From contig CAIWCC010000169.1 in NCBI GenBank assembly GCA_903911085.1, positions 1 to 45,684 of the forward strand: 45,684 nucleotides of DNA, in the 5' to 3' direction. The notes beneath the pieces are model-generated. The model was not told the origin of the DNA and ran no database searches. It saw nothing but the letters and a program-made list of their open reading frames with translations. Below, in pieces: positions 18,728 to 28,294 of this stretch (position 1 is the first letter of the stretch; every line of letters starts with the position of its first letter). Made by a program: the position numbers and the translations under genes. Origin of the DNA: an uncultured Bacteroidales bacterium (GTDB lineage: Bacteria; Bacteroidota; Bacteroidia; Bacteroidales; Paludibacteraceae).

Positions 18728-21265
18728 ATGAAAAACGTTTTTACTTTAAAGCAAACATTGATGTTTATTGCTTTAACCCTATTGGGAATTACTAGTAATC
18801 TGAACGCTCAGGTTACACTTATCAAACCGGATGCTTCAACAACAAGTTTCCCAACCATTAGCGCTGCGTATGCGGCCATTGATTTCAGCACAAATGTAGG
18901 TGCTCACACCATTCAGCTAGAATCCAGTTATGTATCAAGTGCTGAAACTTATCCGTTAATATTAGGCGCAAAAACAAGTGCAAGTGCAACGAATTCGGTT
19001 TTGATTAAACCTGCTACTGGTGTAACTGCAACTATTTCACGACCTACAAGTACAAAGTATTTTACAGGAGATTACGACAAGGCAGTTTCTACAACTGTTA
19101 TCAACAATGTTAGTAGTACAACAAGTCTTGCTAATGGAATGACAGTTGGATACTTGGACAATACGGCTAAAGCGAACAATTTCACCACTACTATTTCGTC
19201 ATTTACGGCAAACACCGTTACGCTTGGAGCGGCGGGTACAAATACCTTAACTGCCGGATCTAGTTTCTTTGCCTGCCCTACTGCTGGAACACAAACTTTA
19301 GTATTGGATAATGCACAATATGTAACAATAAATGGAACTTCCAGAACAGGCACCACACAAATAATTATCGAAAACCTGGATATTGTTGGATCGAATGCTT
19401 TACAATTCAAAAATGGTGCTTCAAATAATAAAATCATAAACTGTACCGTTAAAGGGTCATCAATTATCGGAACAAGTGCTAGCACAACTGCAAGCTCTGG
19501 TATTAATGGTGTTATCTTAATTGGCGTAACTCCTGGTACGGCAGGTAACGATAATAACACCATAGAAAACTGTGATATTAGAGATGCTGCAGCAGGATTT
19601 CCGAGTCAGGGCATAACCCTATCATCAAATTCTGGTTCGCTTACAAACGATGGAAACGTGATTAAGAATTGTAATATTTACAACATTGTAAACCTGGTAA
19701 ACCAAACAAACTGTGGTATCTACATTCAGGGCAACTCACACACCACCAGTATAACTGGAACACATATTTACTGGACAGCTCCTTTTACCCCATATCAAGT
19801 TACTTTTTTTGGTATAGCATCATCTGGGAACAACAGCATTATACAAAACAATGTAATTGGATATAGTGCAGCAGATGCAACAGGAACAAGCTCATTTCTA
19901 CAAAATGCAACAGCAGGATTTAATTTTTATGGCATGCAGGTAAATGGTACTGCTACAGTTAGTGGGAATATAATTGGAGGAATTACAGGCTACTGCAACA
20001 ATTTCAGAGGTATTTATATGAGAAATGGTGCAAATACCTACTCTGCCAATATTATTAAGGATATAGATTTGAGCCTTACTGCCTCAGGTACTTTAACTGG
20101 CATGACAACAAACAGTGGTAGTTCTGTTGCTATAACAGTTTCGGGCAATAAAGTCTACAATTTATCAGTAGCCAAAGGAAGTGCATTTGGATTCGGAGCT
20201 ACCATTAAAGGAATTGAACATTCTCAAGCTGCAAATGCAACAATTACGGGCAATGAAGTTCATGATTTTATTGCTGGAAATAATGGCTCTTCTCAAGCTT
20301 ATACAGCCATTGGAATCGATCTTACAGCAAACACAGGAAACAACGCCATTGAAAAAAACTTTGTTTATAGCCTGAATGCAACAAACAATACAACTACCGC
20401 TCTTGTATATGGAATAAAAACCGCAGGAGGTAATGGAACTGGAACTGTTGTGAGAAATAATATTGTACGTTTAGGTACAGATGTTAGTACAAATACACTT
20501 ATCTATGGTATTTATCAGGGAGCTGCAACAGCAACTACAAACCCATTCAAGTATTATCACAATACTGTTTTTATTGGAGGTACAGCACCTGCTTCTGCAA
20601 CAAATAGCAGTTTTGCGTTCTATCGTACAGGAGTAGTTCCAGTAAATGATGTTAGAAATAATATCTTCGCTAATAAGCGAGTAGTTGGTGGTACTGAATC
20701 ACATTTTGCATTAAGCGTAGCTGCAGCAACTGACTTAGCTACATGCGATTACAACATCTACCAATTTACTGGAAACTTTGGCGCTATTGGTACAACTGCA
20801 ACTTATTCCGATTTGGCTGCATGGCAAAATGTAACCACAGGATCGGGCAAAGATGCAGCAAGCACAGTGGCAGATCCAAAATTTGTGGATGCATTAGCAG
20901 CTTCACCAGACATGCACCTCAGCAGTGGATCACCTGCCGACAATAATACCTTAGCAGTTGTATTGGTGTCGGATGATTTCTATGGTTCTACTCGTAGTTC
21001 ATTATCTCCAACTGATATAGGAGCAGTTGCTTATTATAACCCAAATGCTGTTGAGACTCCTAAAAATGGTATACATGATATATTCACTACAAGTAATTCA
21101 ATTGTCATCTGTGGTACAAATGGACAAAATATCTCAATTTATAATATGTCTGGTCAATTGGTAAAAGGAATAATTTCAAATTCAGACAAATTGAATGTAC
21201 CTGCAACAAAAGGATTTTATATCGTGTCGATAGGTAATGAAAAAACAAAAGTATTAGTAAAATAG
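18728..21265 (+). CDS. T9SS-secreted parallel beta-helix protein (paralogue 1)
   Basis: Predicted surface protein with a right-handed parallel beta-helix fold, as in pectate lyases and related polysaccharide-active proteins. The signal peptide (1-27) is almost identical in the next two genes. Asn-rich helix turns (NNKIINC, NNTIENC, NVIKNCNIYN, NSIIQNNVIG) run over about residues 190-640. Next comes a LYHNT-like KYYHNTVFIGG motif, a PDMHLSSGSPAD motif, and FYGSTRSSLSPTDIGAVAYY, a frequent ending of such helices. A short T9SS tail (~785-845) ends TKVLVK. I cannot see a defined lyase active site, so enzyme and adhesin/binding roles both remain open. It is the first of three tandem paralogues. 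Confidence 0.85.
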   Translation: MKNVFTLKQTLMFIALTLLGITSNLNAQVTLIKPDASTTSFPTISAAYAAIDFSTNVGAHTIQLESSYVSSAETYPLILGAKTSASATNSVLIKPATGVTATISRPTSTKYFTGDYDKAVSTTVINNVSSTTSLANGMTVGYLDNTAKANNFTTTISSFTANTVTLGAAGTNTLTAGSSFFACPTAGTQTLVLDNAQYVTINGTSRTGTTQIIIENLDIVGSNALQFKNGASNNKIINCTVKGSSIIGTSASTTASSGINGVILIGVTPGTAGNDNNTIENCDIRDAAAGFPSQGITLSSNSGSLTNDGNVIKNCNIYNIVNLVNQTNCGIYIQGNSHTTSITGTHIYWTAPFTPYQVTFFGIASSGNNSIIQNNVIGYSAADATGTSSFLQNATAGFNFYGMQVNGTATVSGNIIGGITGYCNNFRGIYMRNGANTYSANIIKDIDLSLTASGTLTGMTTNSGSSVAITVSGNKVYNLSVAKGSAFGFGATIKGIEHSQAANATITGNEVHDFIAGNNGSSQAYTAIGIDLTANTGNNAIEKNFVYSLNATNNTTTALVYGIKTAGGNGTGTVVRNNIVRLGTDVSTNTLIYGIYQGAATATTNPFKYYHNTVFIGGTAPASATNSSFAFYRTGVVPVNDVRNNIFANKRVVGGTESHFALSVAAATDLATCDYNIYQFTGNFGAIGTTATYSDLAAWQNVTTGSGKDAASTVADPKFVDALAASPDMHLSSGSPADNNTLAVVLVSDDFYGSTRSSLSPTDIGAVAYYNPNAVETPKNGIHDIFTTSNSIVICGTNGQNISIYNMSGQLVKGIISNSDKLNVPATKGFYIVSIGNEKTKVLVK

Positions 21266-21285
21266 CATTTTGTTATTTTGAATTT

Positions 21286-21321
21286 AAAAGGCTGTTTCCA
21301 TTTTCAGGAAGCAGCCTTTTT
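21286..21321 (+). terminator. Rho-independent terminator (AAGGCT family variant)
   Basis: A 14-base stem (21286-21299 with 21307-21320, one mismatch) runs into a T-rich tail. It lies 20 bases after the first beta-helix gene. Confidence 0.85.
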
Positions 21322-21404
21322 AATTTTCTTTTTAAAAATGAACAAAAAAACTGGAGGAATACTCCTTCCTGTATTATTGAAAATATTTTTGCAGTAAAAA
21401 ACGT

Positions 21405-21480
21405 AAAATGGTACATTTTGAATTATTGTTGTAACAATCACAACGATTGATTTGACATTATCCATCTAATTTTACCGTCG
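21405..21480 (+). promoter_or_regulatory. Operator-like palindrome and promoter, copy B
   Basis: The palindrome AAAATG-GTA-CATTTT (21405-21419) lies 115 bases before the ATG. It is followed by a stretch almost identical to copy A through TAATTTTA (21467-21474) and TACCGTCG (21473-21480). The TTG (21447-21449) again stands 17 bases before TAATTTTA. The preservation of the whole ~115-base upstream region argues that it was duplicated with the gene. Confidence 0.6.
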
Positions 21481-21519
21481 ATTTAAATTCTATCAATCAA
21501 CAAATTAAAATTTTATTTT

Positions 21520-24057
21520 ATGAAAAACATTTTTACTTTAAAGCAAACATTTATGTTTATTGCTTTAACCCTTTTGGGAATTACAGGTAATATGAATGCA
21601 CAGGTTACGCTTATCAAACCCGATGCTACTACTGCAAGTTTTCCAACCATTAGCGCTGCGTATGCGGCTGTGGATTTTGGAACATTACCTGGCGCTCACA
21701 CTATTCAAATAGAGAGCAGTTATAATGGTGAAACAACCTATCCGCTTACATTTGGTTTATTACTTGGATCAAGTGAAACCAACTCCGTTTTGATTAAACC
21801 AGCCACTGGAGTAAAAAAAACATTGGCATTTCCAAATCGTACAATCATTGCCACTGGCGTTAACACTAGTTCAACAATGGCTTCACTAGTCTTGAACGAC
21901 GTAACAGGGTTAGATACTGCATCTTACGTTATTGGCGTAGGGGGCAACACTTATTACAATGGAAAATTCAAAAAGCTTTCAGCAGTGGATGAAGCATCTA
22001 AAACAGTTAGTTTTGTAACAGGAACATTTACTGGCTCTCGCACAAATAATACGCTTTATTTTGGTGCTGCCGAAACAAAAACTGTAATCTTCAATGGTGC
22101 AAAATACGTAACAATTGATGGAGTTTCGCGCACCGATGCCAATACAGGATTGATTATTGAAAACCCTAACTGTATATATGCACAAACTATTCATTTTACA
22201 GGAAATGCAGCATACAACACAGTAAAAAATTGCATTGTACGCGGTGCAAATCAAACCTGCGCATTTGGTCCAGGAGTTGGTGCTACAATATTTTTTAGCA
22301 ATACTAGTTTCAACACCATTACAATGAATGATGTGTGCGACATGAATAATGATTTAATCCCTATGCCTATCGCTGCCATTCAGGTAACTGGTTCGGGTAC
22401 TAACTTCGAAAACACAATTTCGGAAAATAACTTGTATAATATTTCAAACTTTACGGCTTCGGGTGGTGCTAACACTGGTTTTGTTTCATTCGGAAGTCCA
22501 TACAATGCCAATTCCCACAGCAACAAAGTGCTTAAAAATAGAATGTTCTGGACAAAAACTGCAAAATTTGCGAGTGGCTCTACATTGGCAATGATTGGCA
22601 CTGGCGGTGGCATGAATGGACTGTATAATATTTTCGAAGGCAATATAATGGGTTATGCAAATGCAAATGGTACAGGTACTGCTATACTTGATGCAGTAGG
22701 TGCAAACATTAAGGGTGTTTCTTCTTTTAAAAATTTCACCTGCAAAAATAACACCATAGCAAATTTAGAAATTAATGGTTTATCATTTATCGGAATTGAA
22801 TTAGCAGCTGGTAATACTGCAACCCCAAATGCCGATGATATTTGTAATGGGAATACGGTTAAAAACATTAAACTTACCTCAAATAATAATGGCACAATGC
22901 AAGGTATAGTTGTGAATGTAGCAACTCCATATAACATTAATATAAAAAATAATGCTGTAAAAAATCTAACTTTAGAATTGGTTAATTCAGTAAACATTCC
23001 AAAATTATATGGTATTAATTACGCTGGAACCTACAATTCTACAACTGCTTATGTTCAAAATTATAGTGGCAACGAAGTGTCGAATCTTACAGCAGGTTTT
23101 GGAGCAAGTACTTGTTTAGTTGTTGGCGAAGTTATTGGAATGAGAACAAGTGCAGCAAGCGTAGTTGAAAAAAACTTGGTATATAATCTGAACATCAATG
23201 CAGAATCGCCTATCAAAGCTATAAGTATTACTGGAAATTATTCAAATCCTTTGACCGTACAGAACAATATTGTACGTATTGGAACTGATGTTGCAGGAAA
23301 TTCAGACATTATAGCTCTTGAAATGAACGCGAACAAAGCCACAAAACTTTATCACAACACTATTTACCTTGGTGGACAATGTGCAGCAGATGCTGCTAAT
23401 ACAGTAAAAACCCGTGCCATTAATTGTTTGAAAGATAGTGTTTTGGCTATGGATATTCAAAACAACATTATCTGTAATAAACGTTCTGGAGGTGCTTCGT
23501 TAAATGGTGCATTGTATACACTTGCTGAAGGAAAAGTAACTGTTACCAACAATAACTTATATAATTACAATGGTGAATTTGGCTTCAACGGAAATCCATT
23601 ATCAGGATTTGCCATTTGGAAACTTGGTACAGGACTAGAAACAGGTAGCTTGGACAATGTAGATGCAAAATTTATAGATGCAACAGGAACAACACCAAAC
23701 ATGCACTTACTAAGTGGATCTCCAGCCGATCTTTCAGGCGCTGATCTTATATTAGTTGTAACAGATGATTTTTACGGTTCAAGTCGCAGCATATTCTCAC
23801 CAAACGATATGGGTGCAGTAGCTTATGATGCAATATCAGCTGTAAATGAAATCAAAAGCAATGAATTTGCAGTTTTCTCAAATAACAATTCAATTATTGT
23901 TGAAAAAGCAAACAGACAAAACATATCTATTTATAATATGACAGGTCAATTGGTTAAATCATTAGTTTCTAATTCAGACAAATTGACTGTACCTGTATCA
24001 AACGGATTCTATATTGTTTCGATAGGTAAAGAGAAAACAAAAGTATTAGTAAAATAA
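21520..24057 (+). CDS. T9SS-secreted parallel beta-helix protein (paralogue 2)
   Basis: This is the second tandem paralogue, also 845 residues. The signal peptide and the first ~55 codons are nearly the same as paralogue 1, after which the sequences diverge. The middle is instead close to paralogue 3: both have KYV(T/I)IDGVSRTD, IENPN, YAQTIH, NCIVRGANQT and AFGPGVGATI in the same order. Helix turns run to about residue 640. The PNMHLLSGSPAD and FYGSSRSIFSPNDMGAVAYD motifs and a T9SS tail (ISIYNMTGQLVK) close the protein. No lyase residues can be assigned. It probably recognises or acts on the same kind of polysaccharide as its neighbours. Confidence 0.85.
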   Translation: MKNIFTLKQTFMFIALTLLGITGNMNAQVTLIKPDATTASFPTISAAYAAVDFGTLPGAHTIQIESSYNGETTYPLTFGLLLGSSETNSVLIKPATGVKKTLAFPNRTIIATGVNTSSTMASLVLNDVTGLDTASYVIGVGGNTYYNGKFKKLSAVDEASKTVSFVTGTFTGSRTNNTLYFGAAETKTVIFNGAKYVTIDGVSRTDANTGLIIENPNCIYAQTIHFTGNAAYNTVKNCIVRGANQTCAFGPGVGATIFFSNTSFNTITMNDVCDMNNDLIPMPIAAIQVTGSGTNFENTISENNLYNISNFTASGGANTGFVSFGSPYNANSHSNKVLKNRMFWTKTAKFASGSTLAMIGTGGGMNGLYNIFEGNIMGYANANGTGTAILDAVGANIKGVSSFKNFTCKNNTIANLEINGLSFIGIELAAGNTATPNADDICNGNTVKNIKLTSNNNGTMQGIVVNVATPYNINIKNNAVKNLTLELVNSVNIPKLYGINYAGTYNSTTAYVQNYSGNEVSNLTAGFGASTCLVVGEVIGMRTSAASVVEKNLVYNLNINAESPIKAISITGNYSNPLTVQNNIVRIGTDVAGNSDIIALEMNANKATKLYHNTIYLGGQCAADAANTVKTRAINCLKDSVLAMDIQNNIICNKRSGGASLNGALYTLAEGKVTVTNNNLYNYNGEFGFNGNPLSGFAIWKLGTGLETGSLDNVDAKFIDATGTTPNMHLLSGSPADLSGADLILVVTDDFYGSSRSIFSPNDMGAVAYDAISAVNEIKSNEFAVFSNNNSIIVEKANRQNISIYNMTGQLVKSLVSNSDKLTVPVSNGFYIVSIGKEKTKVLVK

Positions 24058-24082
24058 TATCTTAGAAAATCATTATAACAAA

Positions 24083-24105
24083 GGCTACCTCATAATGAGG
24101 TAGCC
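24083..24105 (+). terminator. Rho-independent terminator (GGCTACCTC family)
   Basis: A perfect 10-bp stem (24083-24092 with 24096-24105, loop TAA) is followed by AATTTAAAAAC, so the T-tract is poor. Only 36 bases separate it from the next ATG. Partial readthrough into paralogue 3, which lacks the conserved upstream block, is likely. Confidence 0.75.
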
Positions 24106-24141
24106 AATTTAAAAACAATTAATTAACAAAAAATTTATTTT

Positions 24142-26901
24142 ATGAAAAACAATTTCACTTTAAAGCAGACTTTAATGTCAATTGCTTTAATTCTTTTGGG
24201 TATCAGCAGCAATTTGAGTGCCCAAACATTGGTTAAAATTGGAGCCGCAGCCACCAATGACTACAAAACAATTCAAACGGCTTACGATGCCATTAAAACA
24301 GCAGCTGCAACCACTCCAATTACAGGCGCTTATGTGCTCGAACTTCAAAGTGATTATGTACCAAGTTCTGGTATAACCCTCGAAACTTTTCCTATTACAT
24401 TGAATGCTATTAATGGTGCAAGTGTAGATAATACCATTACCATTAAACCTGCAACAGGAGCAAAAATTACTTTGAGCTATCCAAATCAAACAATAATAGC
24501 CAAAAATTTAAACTACAATTCAGCTACCACTTCACTTGTTCTGGCTGACATAACTGGATTAGCTGTAGGTTCGTATGTTTCAGGACCTAACACTCTTTAT
24601 AATACAACATTCAAACAACTAACCGCTGTTGATGCTAGTACAAATACTGTAACTTTTCCAGCTGGAACATTTAATGCCACCAAAACTAATCAATCAGCTT
24701 TATTCGGCGCTGCTCAAACCAAAACAATTATTCTAGATGGTGCAAAATATGTAATTATTGATGGTGTATCGAGAACCGATGAAACTACCGGATTAACTAT
24801 TGAAAATCCAAATTCCATTTATGCACAAACTATTCATTTAATGGGTGGTTCTCAGTATAATACAATCAAAAACTGTATTGTACGTGGTGCAAATCAAACC
24901 AGCGCTTTTGGTCCTGGAGTTGGAGCTACTATAACTTTTAATACTACAAGTTACAACTTAATCACTATGAATGATATTTGCGACATGAATGATGTAAATA
25001 TCCCAATGCCTATTGCAGGAATTCAAGTAACTGCTATTGGCAATAATGCATATAATACCATATCTGAAAACAATTTTTACAATATTGAAAACTATATATG
25101 CTCAGGTGCAGCTAATACTGGTTTCATTCAGTGTGGTAGTGGTGGTGCTTCAAATTATAATAATATGTTGAATAATAAAATGTATTGGACAAGAACTGCT
25201 AATTTTTATTCTGGTACAACTGTAGTTGGAATAGGTACTGGTGGCTCTATGAGTGCAGCTGGAAACAAATTTGAAGGTAACACAATTGGTTATGCAAATG
25301 CCAACGGAACTGGTACAGCTACATTAATTGGTTCAGGTGCTACATTTAAGGGAGTTTCTGCTTTTAGAAATACTACGTGCAAAAATAATATTATTTCAAA
25401 TATTGATTTTACTGGAGCTAACCTTACGGGTATTGATTTTGGAACATCAGGTGCTTCAACTGCAAGTGATGATGCATGTAATGGTAATACTGTTCAAAAC
25501 CTAAAATTAACTTTAACTGCATCAGGCACTTTGTCGGGTATTACAGTTAATGCAGCTAACAATTATAATTCAAATATTAAAAATAATATTGTTAGAGACT
25601 TGACTGTTGAATCTGCTACAGATGCCACTGTTTGTACTGTTGTAGGTATGAATGTTGTAAATAGTAATCCTGCTAATAAAGTATATAATTACTCAGGCAA
25701 TCAGGTGTATAATTTAATCGCTGGTAAAGCTTCTTCAACAGCAGCAAACGTGGCTATAGGGATACGTACTGCTTTAAATGCTGCTACAGTTGAGAAAAAT
25801 ATTGTTTATAATATTGAAGCATTAAGTAATTCAAGCTTGGCTGTTGTTAATGGAATTCAAACTAATACTGGTTATTCGCCAAATCAATGGGTTACTGCAA
25901 CAGCTTATGCTAAAGATGCAATAGTTAAAAACGGATATAAAGTGTATAAATCGACTACTACCGGAACAGTAACAAGTGGAGCTACAATCCCGTCTCATAC
26001 AACTGGTTCGGTTTCAGATGGTGCTGTAACTTGGGCATATCAATTTGCAATTACACCAAGTTCAACTACTCTTAAGAACAATATAGTACGAATTGGGGTT
26101 TCGGCAAACAATAATAATTCGAGAATAAATGGAATTTCACAAGATGTTCAATTTGGTACAAGTGATGTAAATAAACTTTATCATAACACTGTTTATATTG
26201 GTGGTACTGCACCAGCCTCCGCTTCACAGAATTCATTTGCATTTTATTCTGCCGGAAGTGTAGTTCCAACAACAAATGAATTACAAAATAATATTTTCGC
26301 AAATCAACGTACAAATACAGACGCAGACGGTACAGCAAAACATTATGCTATTGGATTTGCAACTGCAGGTGTAGTTAAAGCATGTGATTATAATTTGTAT
26401 TGGGCAAATATTGTTGGATTAGATGGTGCTACTGATAAAATTGATTTGAATGCATGGAAAGAAACAGTAGCTACTGGAAGTGATGCTGGAAGTTTGGCTG
26501 GCGATCCACTTTTTGTTGACGCTACAAGCACTTCACCCGATATGCACTTAACAACTGGTACACCTGCTGATCAAAAAGGTTTTGATCTTTCGGCGGTAGT
26601 TACTGATGATTTTTATGGATCAACGCGTAGTGATTTATCACCATCAGATATTGGAGCAGTTGCATATTATTATTATACTACAGCAGTTGAAAAATTGAAT
26701 AATAGCAATGAAAATATTTATGCTACAAATAATTCAATTATTATTAATAATTCAAATGGACAAAATGTTACTATCTACTCTGTTACCGGAAAATTGGTAG
26801 GTTCATTTATTTCAAATTCAGATAATTTAATTATCCCTGCTACAAAAGGTTTTTATATAGTATCAATAGGTAAAGAAAGATTGAAAGTGTTAGTTAACTA
26901 G
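24142..26901 (+). CDS. T9SS-secreted parallel beta-helix protein (paralogue 3) with inserted module
   Basis: This is the third tandem paralogue, 919 residues, ~74 longer than the others. The signal peptide matches the family (FTLKQTLM at 5-12). The central helix is closest to paralogue 2. Most of the extra length is a distinct module at ~578-636 (PNQWVTATAYAKDAIVKNG, then YKVYKSTTTG and DGAVTWAY). It follows the pattern of a small repeat common in phage tail and other binding proteins (Tyr, NG..Y, TTAGTSG, DGTVTW). The helix then resumes with LYHNTVYIGGTAPASA, which closely matches paralogue 1. A T9SS tail ends the protein. It lacks the conserved upstream operator block and may depend on readthrough from paralogue 2. 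Confidence 0.85.
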   Translation: MKNNFTLKQTLMSIALILLGISSNLSAQTLVKIGAAATNDYKTIQTAYDAIKTAAATTPITGAYVLELQSDYVPSSGITLETFPITLNAINGASVDNTITIKPATGAKITLSYPNQTIIAKNLNYNSATTSLVLADITGLAVGSYVSGPNTLYNTTFKQLTAVDASTNTVTFPAGTFNATKTNQSALFGAAQTKTIILDGAKYVIIDGVSRTDETTGLTIENPNSIYAQTIHLMGGSQYNTIKNCIVRGANQTSAFGPGVGATITFNTTSYNLITMNDICDMNDVNIPMPIAGIQVTAIGNNAYNTISENNFYNIENYICSGAANTGFIQCGSGGASNYNNMLNNKMYWTRTANFYSGTTVVGIGTGGSMSAAGNKFEGNTIGYANANGTGTATLIGSGATFKGVSAFRNTTCKNNIISNIDFTGANLTGIDFGTSGASTASDDACNGNTVQNLKLTLTASGTLSGITVNAANNYNSNIKNNIVRDLTVESATDATVCTVVGMNVVNSNPANKVYNYSGNQVYNLIAGKASSTAANVAIGIRTALNAATVEKNIVYNIEALSNSSLAVVNGIQTNTGYSPNQWVTATAYAKDAIVKNGYKVYKSTTTGTVTSGATIPSHTTGSVSDGAVTWAYQFAITPSSTTLKNNIVRIGVSANNNNSRINGISQDVQFGTSDVNKLYHNTVYIGGTAPASASQNSFAFYSAGSVVPTTNELQNNIFANQRTNTDADGTAKHYAIGFATAGVVKACDYNLYWANIVGLDGATDKIDLNAWKETVATGSDAGSLAGDPLFVDATSTSPDMHLTTGTPADQKGFDLSAVVTDDFYGSTRSDLSPSDIGAVAYYYYTTAVEKLNNSNENIYATNNSIIINNSNGQNVTIYSVTGKLVGSFISNSDNLIIPATKGFYIVSIGKERLKVLVN

Positions 26902-26923
26902 TAGTTTTTTGATTTTGTGTTTG

Positions 26924-26958
26924 GAAGGCTATCTCCTCTTTGTGGGAAGATAGCCTTC
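26924..26958 (+). terminator. Rho-independent terminator (AAGGCTATCTCC family)
   Basis: A perfect 11-bp stem (26924-26934 with 26948-26958) is followed by TTTTT. It lies 23 bases after paralogue 3 and just upstream of the ATG of the propeller gene. It overlaps the longer upstream reading frame of that gene, which argues against that earlier start. Confidence 0.85.
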
Positions 26959-26976
26959 TTTTTAAAATATCTATTT

Positions 26977-28074
26977 ATGAGAAAAATATTTACATTATCA
27001 GTCTTCATCTTGCTTCTGAGCAACCTTCTTTCATTTGGTCAAACAGCTAAAATACCGTATTCAAACTTTTCTAACAGCCTGGAATTCAAAGGTCAAGTCA
27101 TCTTTATGAACGAGGCTAATACAGCTCCCGACCTTTCTAATTGGTATTGGTGCGTATCGCCTATTGATGACGAACAGGGAAAGACACATTTGTTTATGTC
27201 ACGTTGGCCCAATGGCAATGATATGAATGGCTGGATGATAAACTGTGAATTTGCTCATTTTGTAAGCGACAAGCCCGAAGGTCCTTTTACTTTTGTAAGT
27301 AAGATTTTGGATAATAGCACTGTACCTGCCACGTGGATGAAGTCTCCTCACAACATTCGAATCAAAAAGGTGGATGACACATATGTTATCGTGTTTATTG
27401 TTCAGGATTCACGCGTGGGCAACGTTAAAGGGCAAAAAACATGTATGATGACTTCAAAAAGTCTGAATGGCCCTTGGACTCCTGTAGGCGTGGATGGCGT
27501 AGTTGCACAACCGTCAACCGACCCTACATTTTGGACTTATAATTCATCCATTGGCTGTGACAATCCCGATTTTGATAAAATAAATGGCAAGTATTATGTG
27601 TATTTCAAAGCGGGTTTAGCACCAGATGATCGAATGCATTATGGATATGCTGTAGCCAATAAACTTAAAGGGCCTTATGTGGTTTGCGATAAGTCTATAA
27701 CGGATAATGTTTCTTATTTGGAAGATGCCACCACTTTTAGTTGGAATGGCGAACGCTACTTGTTAACTACCGATAATCATGGCGGAAATACGGGTGTTTT
27801 TGGCGCAGGTATTCTCTGGAAAAGTGATGTGAAGGGTGAGTTTGGACCGTTTCATTTATCAAACGCAAAGATTGGATTCAAACTATTATCCGATTACACT
27901 CCTATCCCTCCCACTTCATCGTATTGTTATGGAACAGTGCTTAAGTTTGAACGCCCCGCTGTACTTATGCGCAAAGGCAAACCAGCATATTTTTATGCCC
28001 CAAATACTTGTAACTTTTTGGGAACAGGCAAACCAGGAATCTTTGTGTTTAAGAATAATGCCAATGGCGAATAA
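26977..28074 (+). CDS. GH43-like five-bladed propeller glycosidase, sorting tail broken
   Basis: Predicted exported beta-propeller glycosidase of the GH43/GH32 superfamily type. The start at 26977 gives a signal peptide (MRKIFTLSVFILLLSNLLSFGQ). An in-frame ATG at 26917 lies upstream of the preceding terminator and is rejected. Propeller features include VSPIDDEQGKTHLF early on, CDNPDFDKINGKYYVYF centrally, and YLEDATTFSWNGERYLL, where a conserved acidic pair is expected. The reading frame stops at GIFVFKNNANGE. The next 90 bases, one frame over, encode the end of a T9SS tail. The protein as read therefore lacks a sorting signal and may stay in the periplasm. Side-chain pentose release is the likely activity, inferred from context. 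Confidence 0.65.
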   Translation: MRKIFTLSVFILLLSNLLSFGQTAKIPYSNFSNSLEFKGQVIFMNEANTAPDLSNWYWCVSPIDDEQGKTHLFMSRWPNGNDMNGWMINCEFAHFVSDKPEGPFTFVSKILDNSTVPATWMKSPHNIRIKKVDDTYVIVFIVQDSRVGNVKGQKTCMMTSKSLNGPWTPVGVDGVVAQPSTDPTFWTYNSSIGCDNPDFDKINGKYYVYFKAGLAPDDRMHYGYAVANKLKGPYVVCDKSITDNVSYLEDATTFSWNGERYLLTTDNHGGNTGVFGAGILWKSDVKGEFGPFHLSNAKIGFKLLSDYTPIPPTSSYCYGTVLKFERPAVLMRKGKPAYFYAPNTCNFLGTGKPGIFVFKNNANGE

Positions 28075-28165
28075 GATAAATGTATCCAAATTCGCCAATG
28101 GAGTTTATTTTATCAATATCAAAACCGGCAATGGAATTTCGAAAATGAAATTTATCAAGAGTTAG
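28068..28165 (+). pseudogene. Out-of-frame remnant of a T9SS sorting domain
   Basis: In the +1 frame relative to the propeller gene, the sequence reads INVSKFANGVYFINIK and then KMKFIKS before a stop at 28163-28165. This is the standard last third of a T9SS type-A sorting domain. Removing one T at 28072 would join it in frame as NANGEKINVSKF. Even then, the VYPNP-containing first part of the domain is missing, so a deletion as well as a frameshift is implied. A sequencing error could explain only the frameshift. Confidence 0.7.
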
Positions 28166-28264
28166 TGAATTCAATTTTTACAGATTAATATACGATTGTT
28201 ACCAGCAAGCCAACAAAAAAAAGACAGCGCAGAACTCTATAACGAGATTTTGAAAATAAAATAG

Positions 28265-28291
28265 TACTTTTGTTGTAAAAAAAACAACAAA
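28265..28291 (+). promoter_or_regulatory. Promoter box and palindrome before the AraC-type gene
   Basis: TACTTTTG (28265-28272) fits the Bacteroidota -7 consensus TAnnTTTG. Overlapping it is a perfect 8-bp inverted repeat, TTTGTTGT / ACAACAAA (28269-28276 with 28284-28291), ending 3 bases before the start codon. The position is right for an operator or a 5' hairpin, possibly autoregulatory. No convincing -33 box is seen at normal spacing. Confidence 0.4.
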
Positions 28292-28294
28292 GCA

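Noticed and set aside
24187-24489. Minus-strand cysteine-rich frame within paralogue 3
   Set aside because: Unusual composition but fully inside a confirmed gene, with no start signal or homologous motif. It is an antisense artefact.
26917-26976. Upstream start for the propeller glycosidase
   Set aside because: It would place the terminator hairpin of the previous gene inside the coding region and bury the signal peptide.
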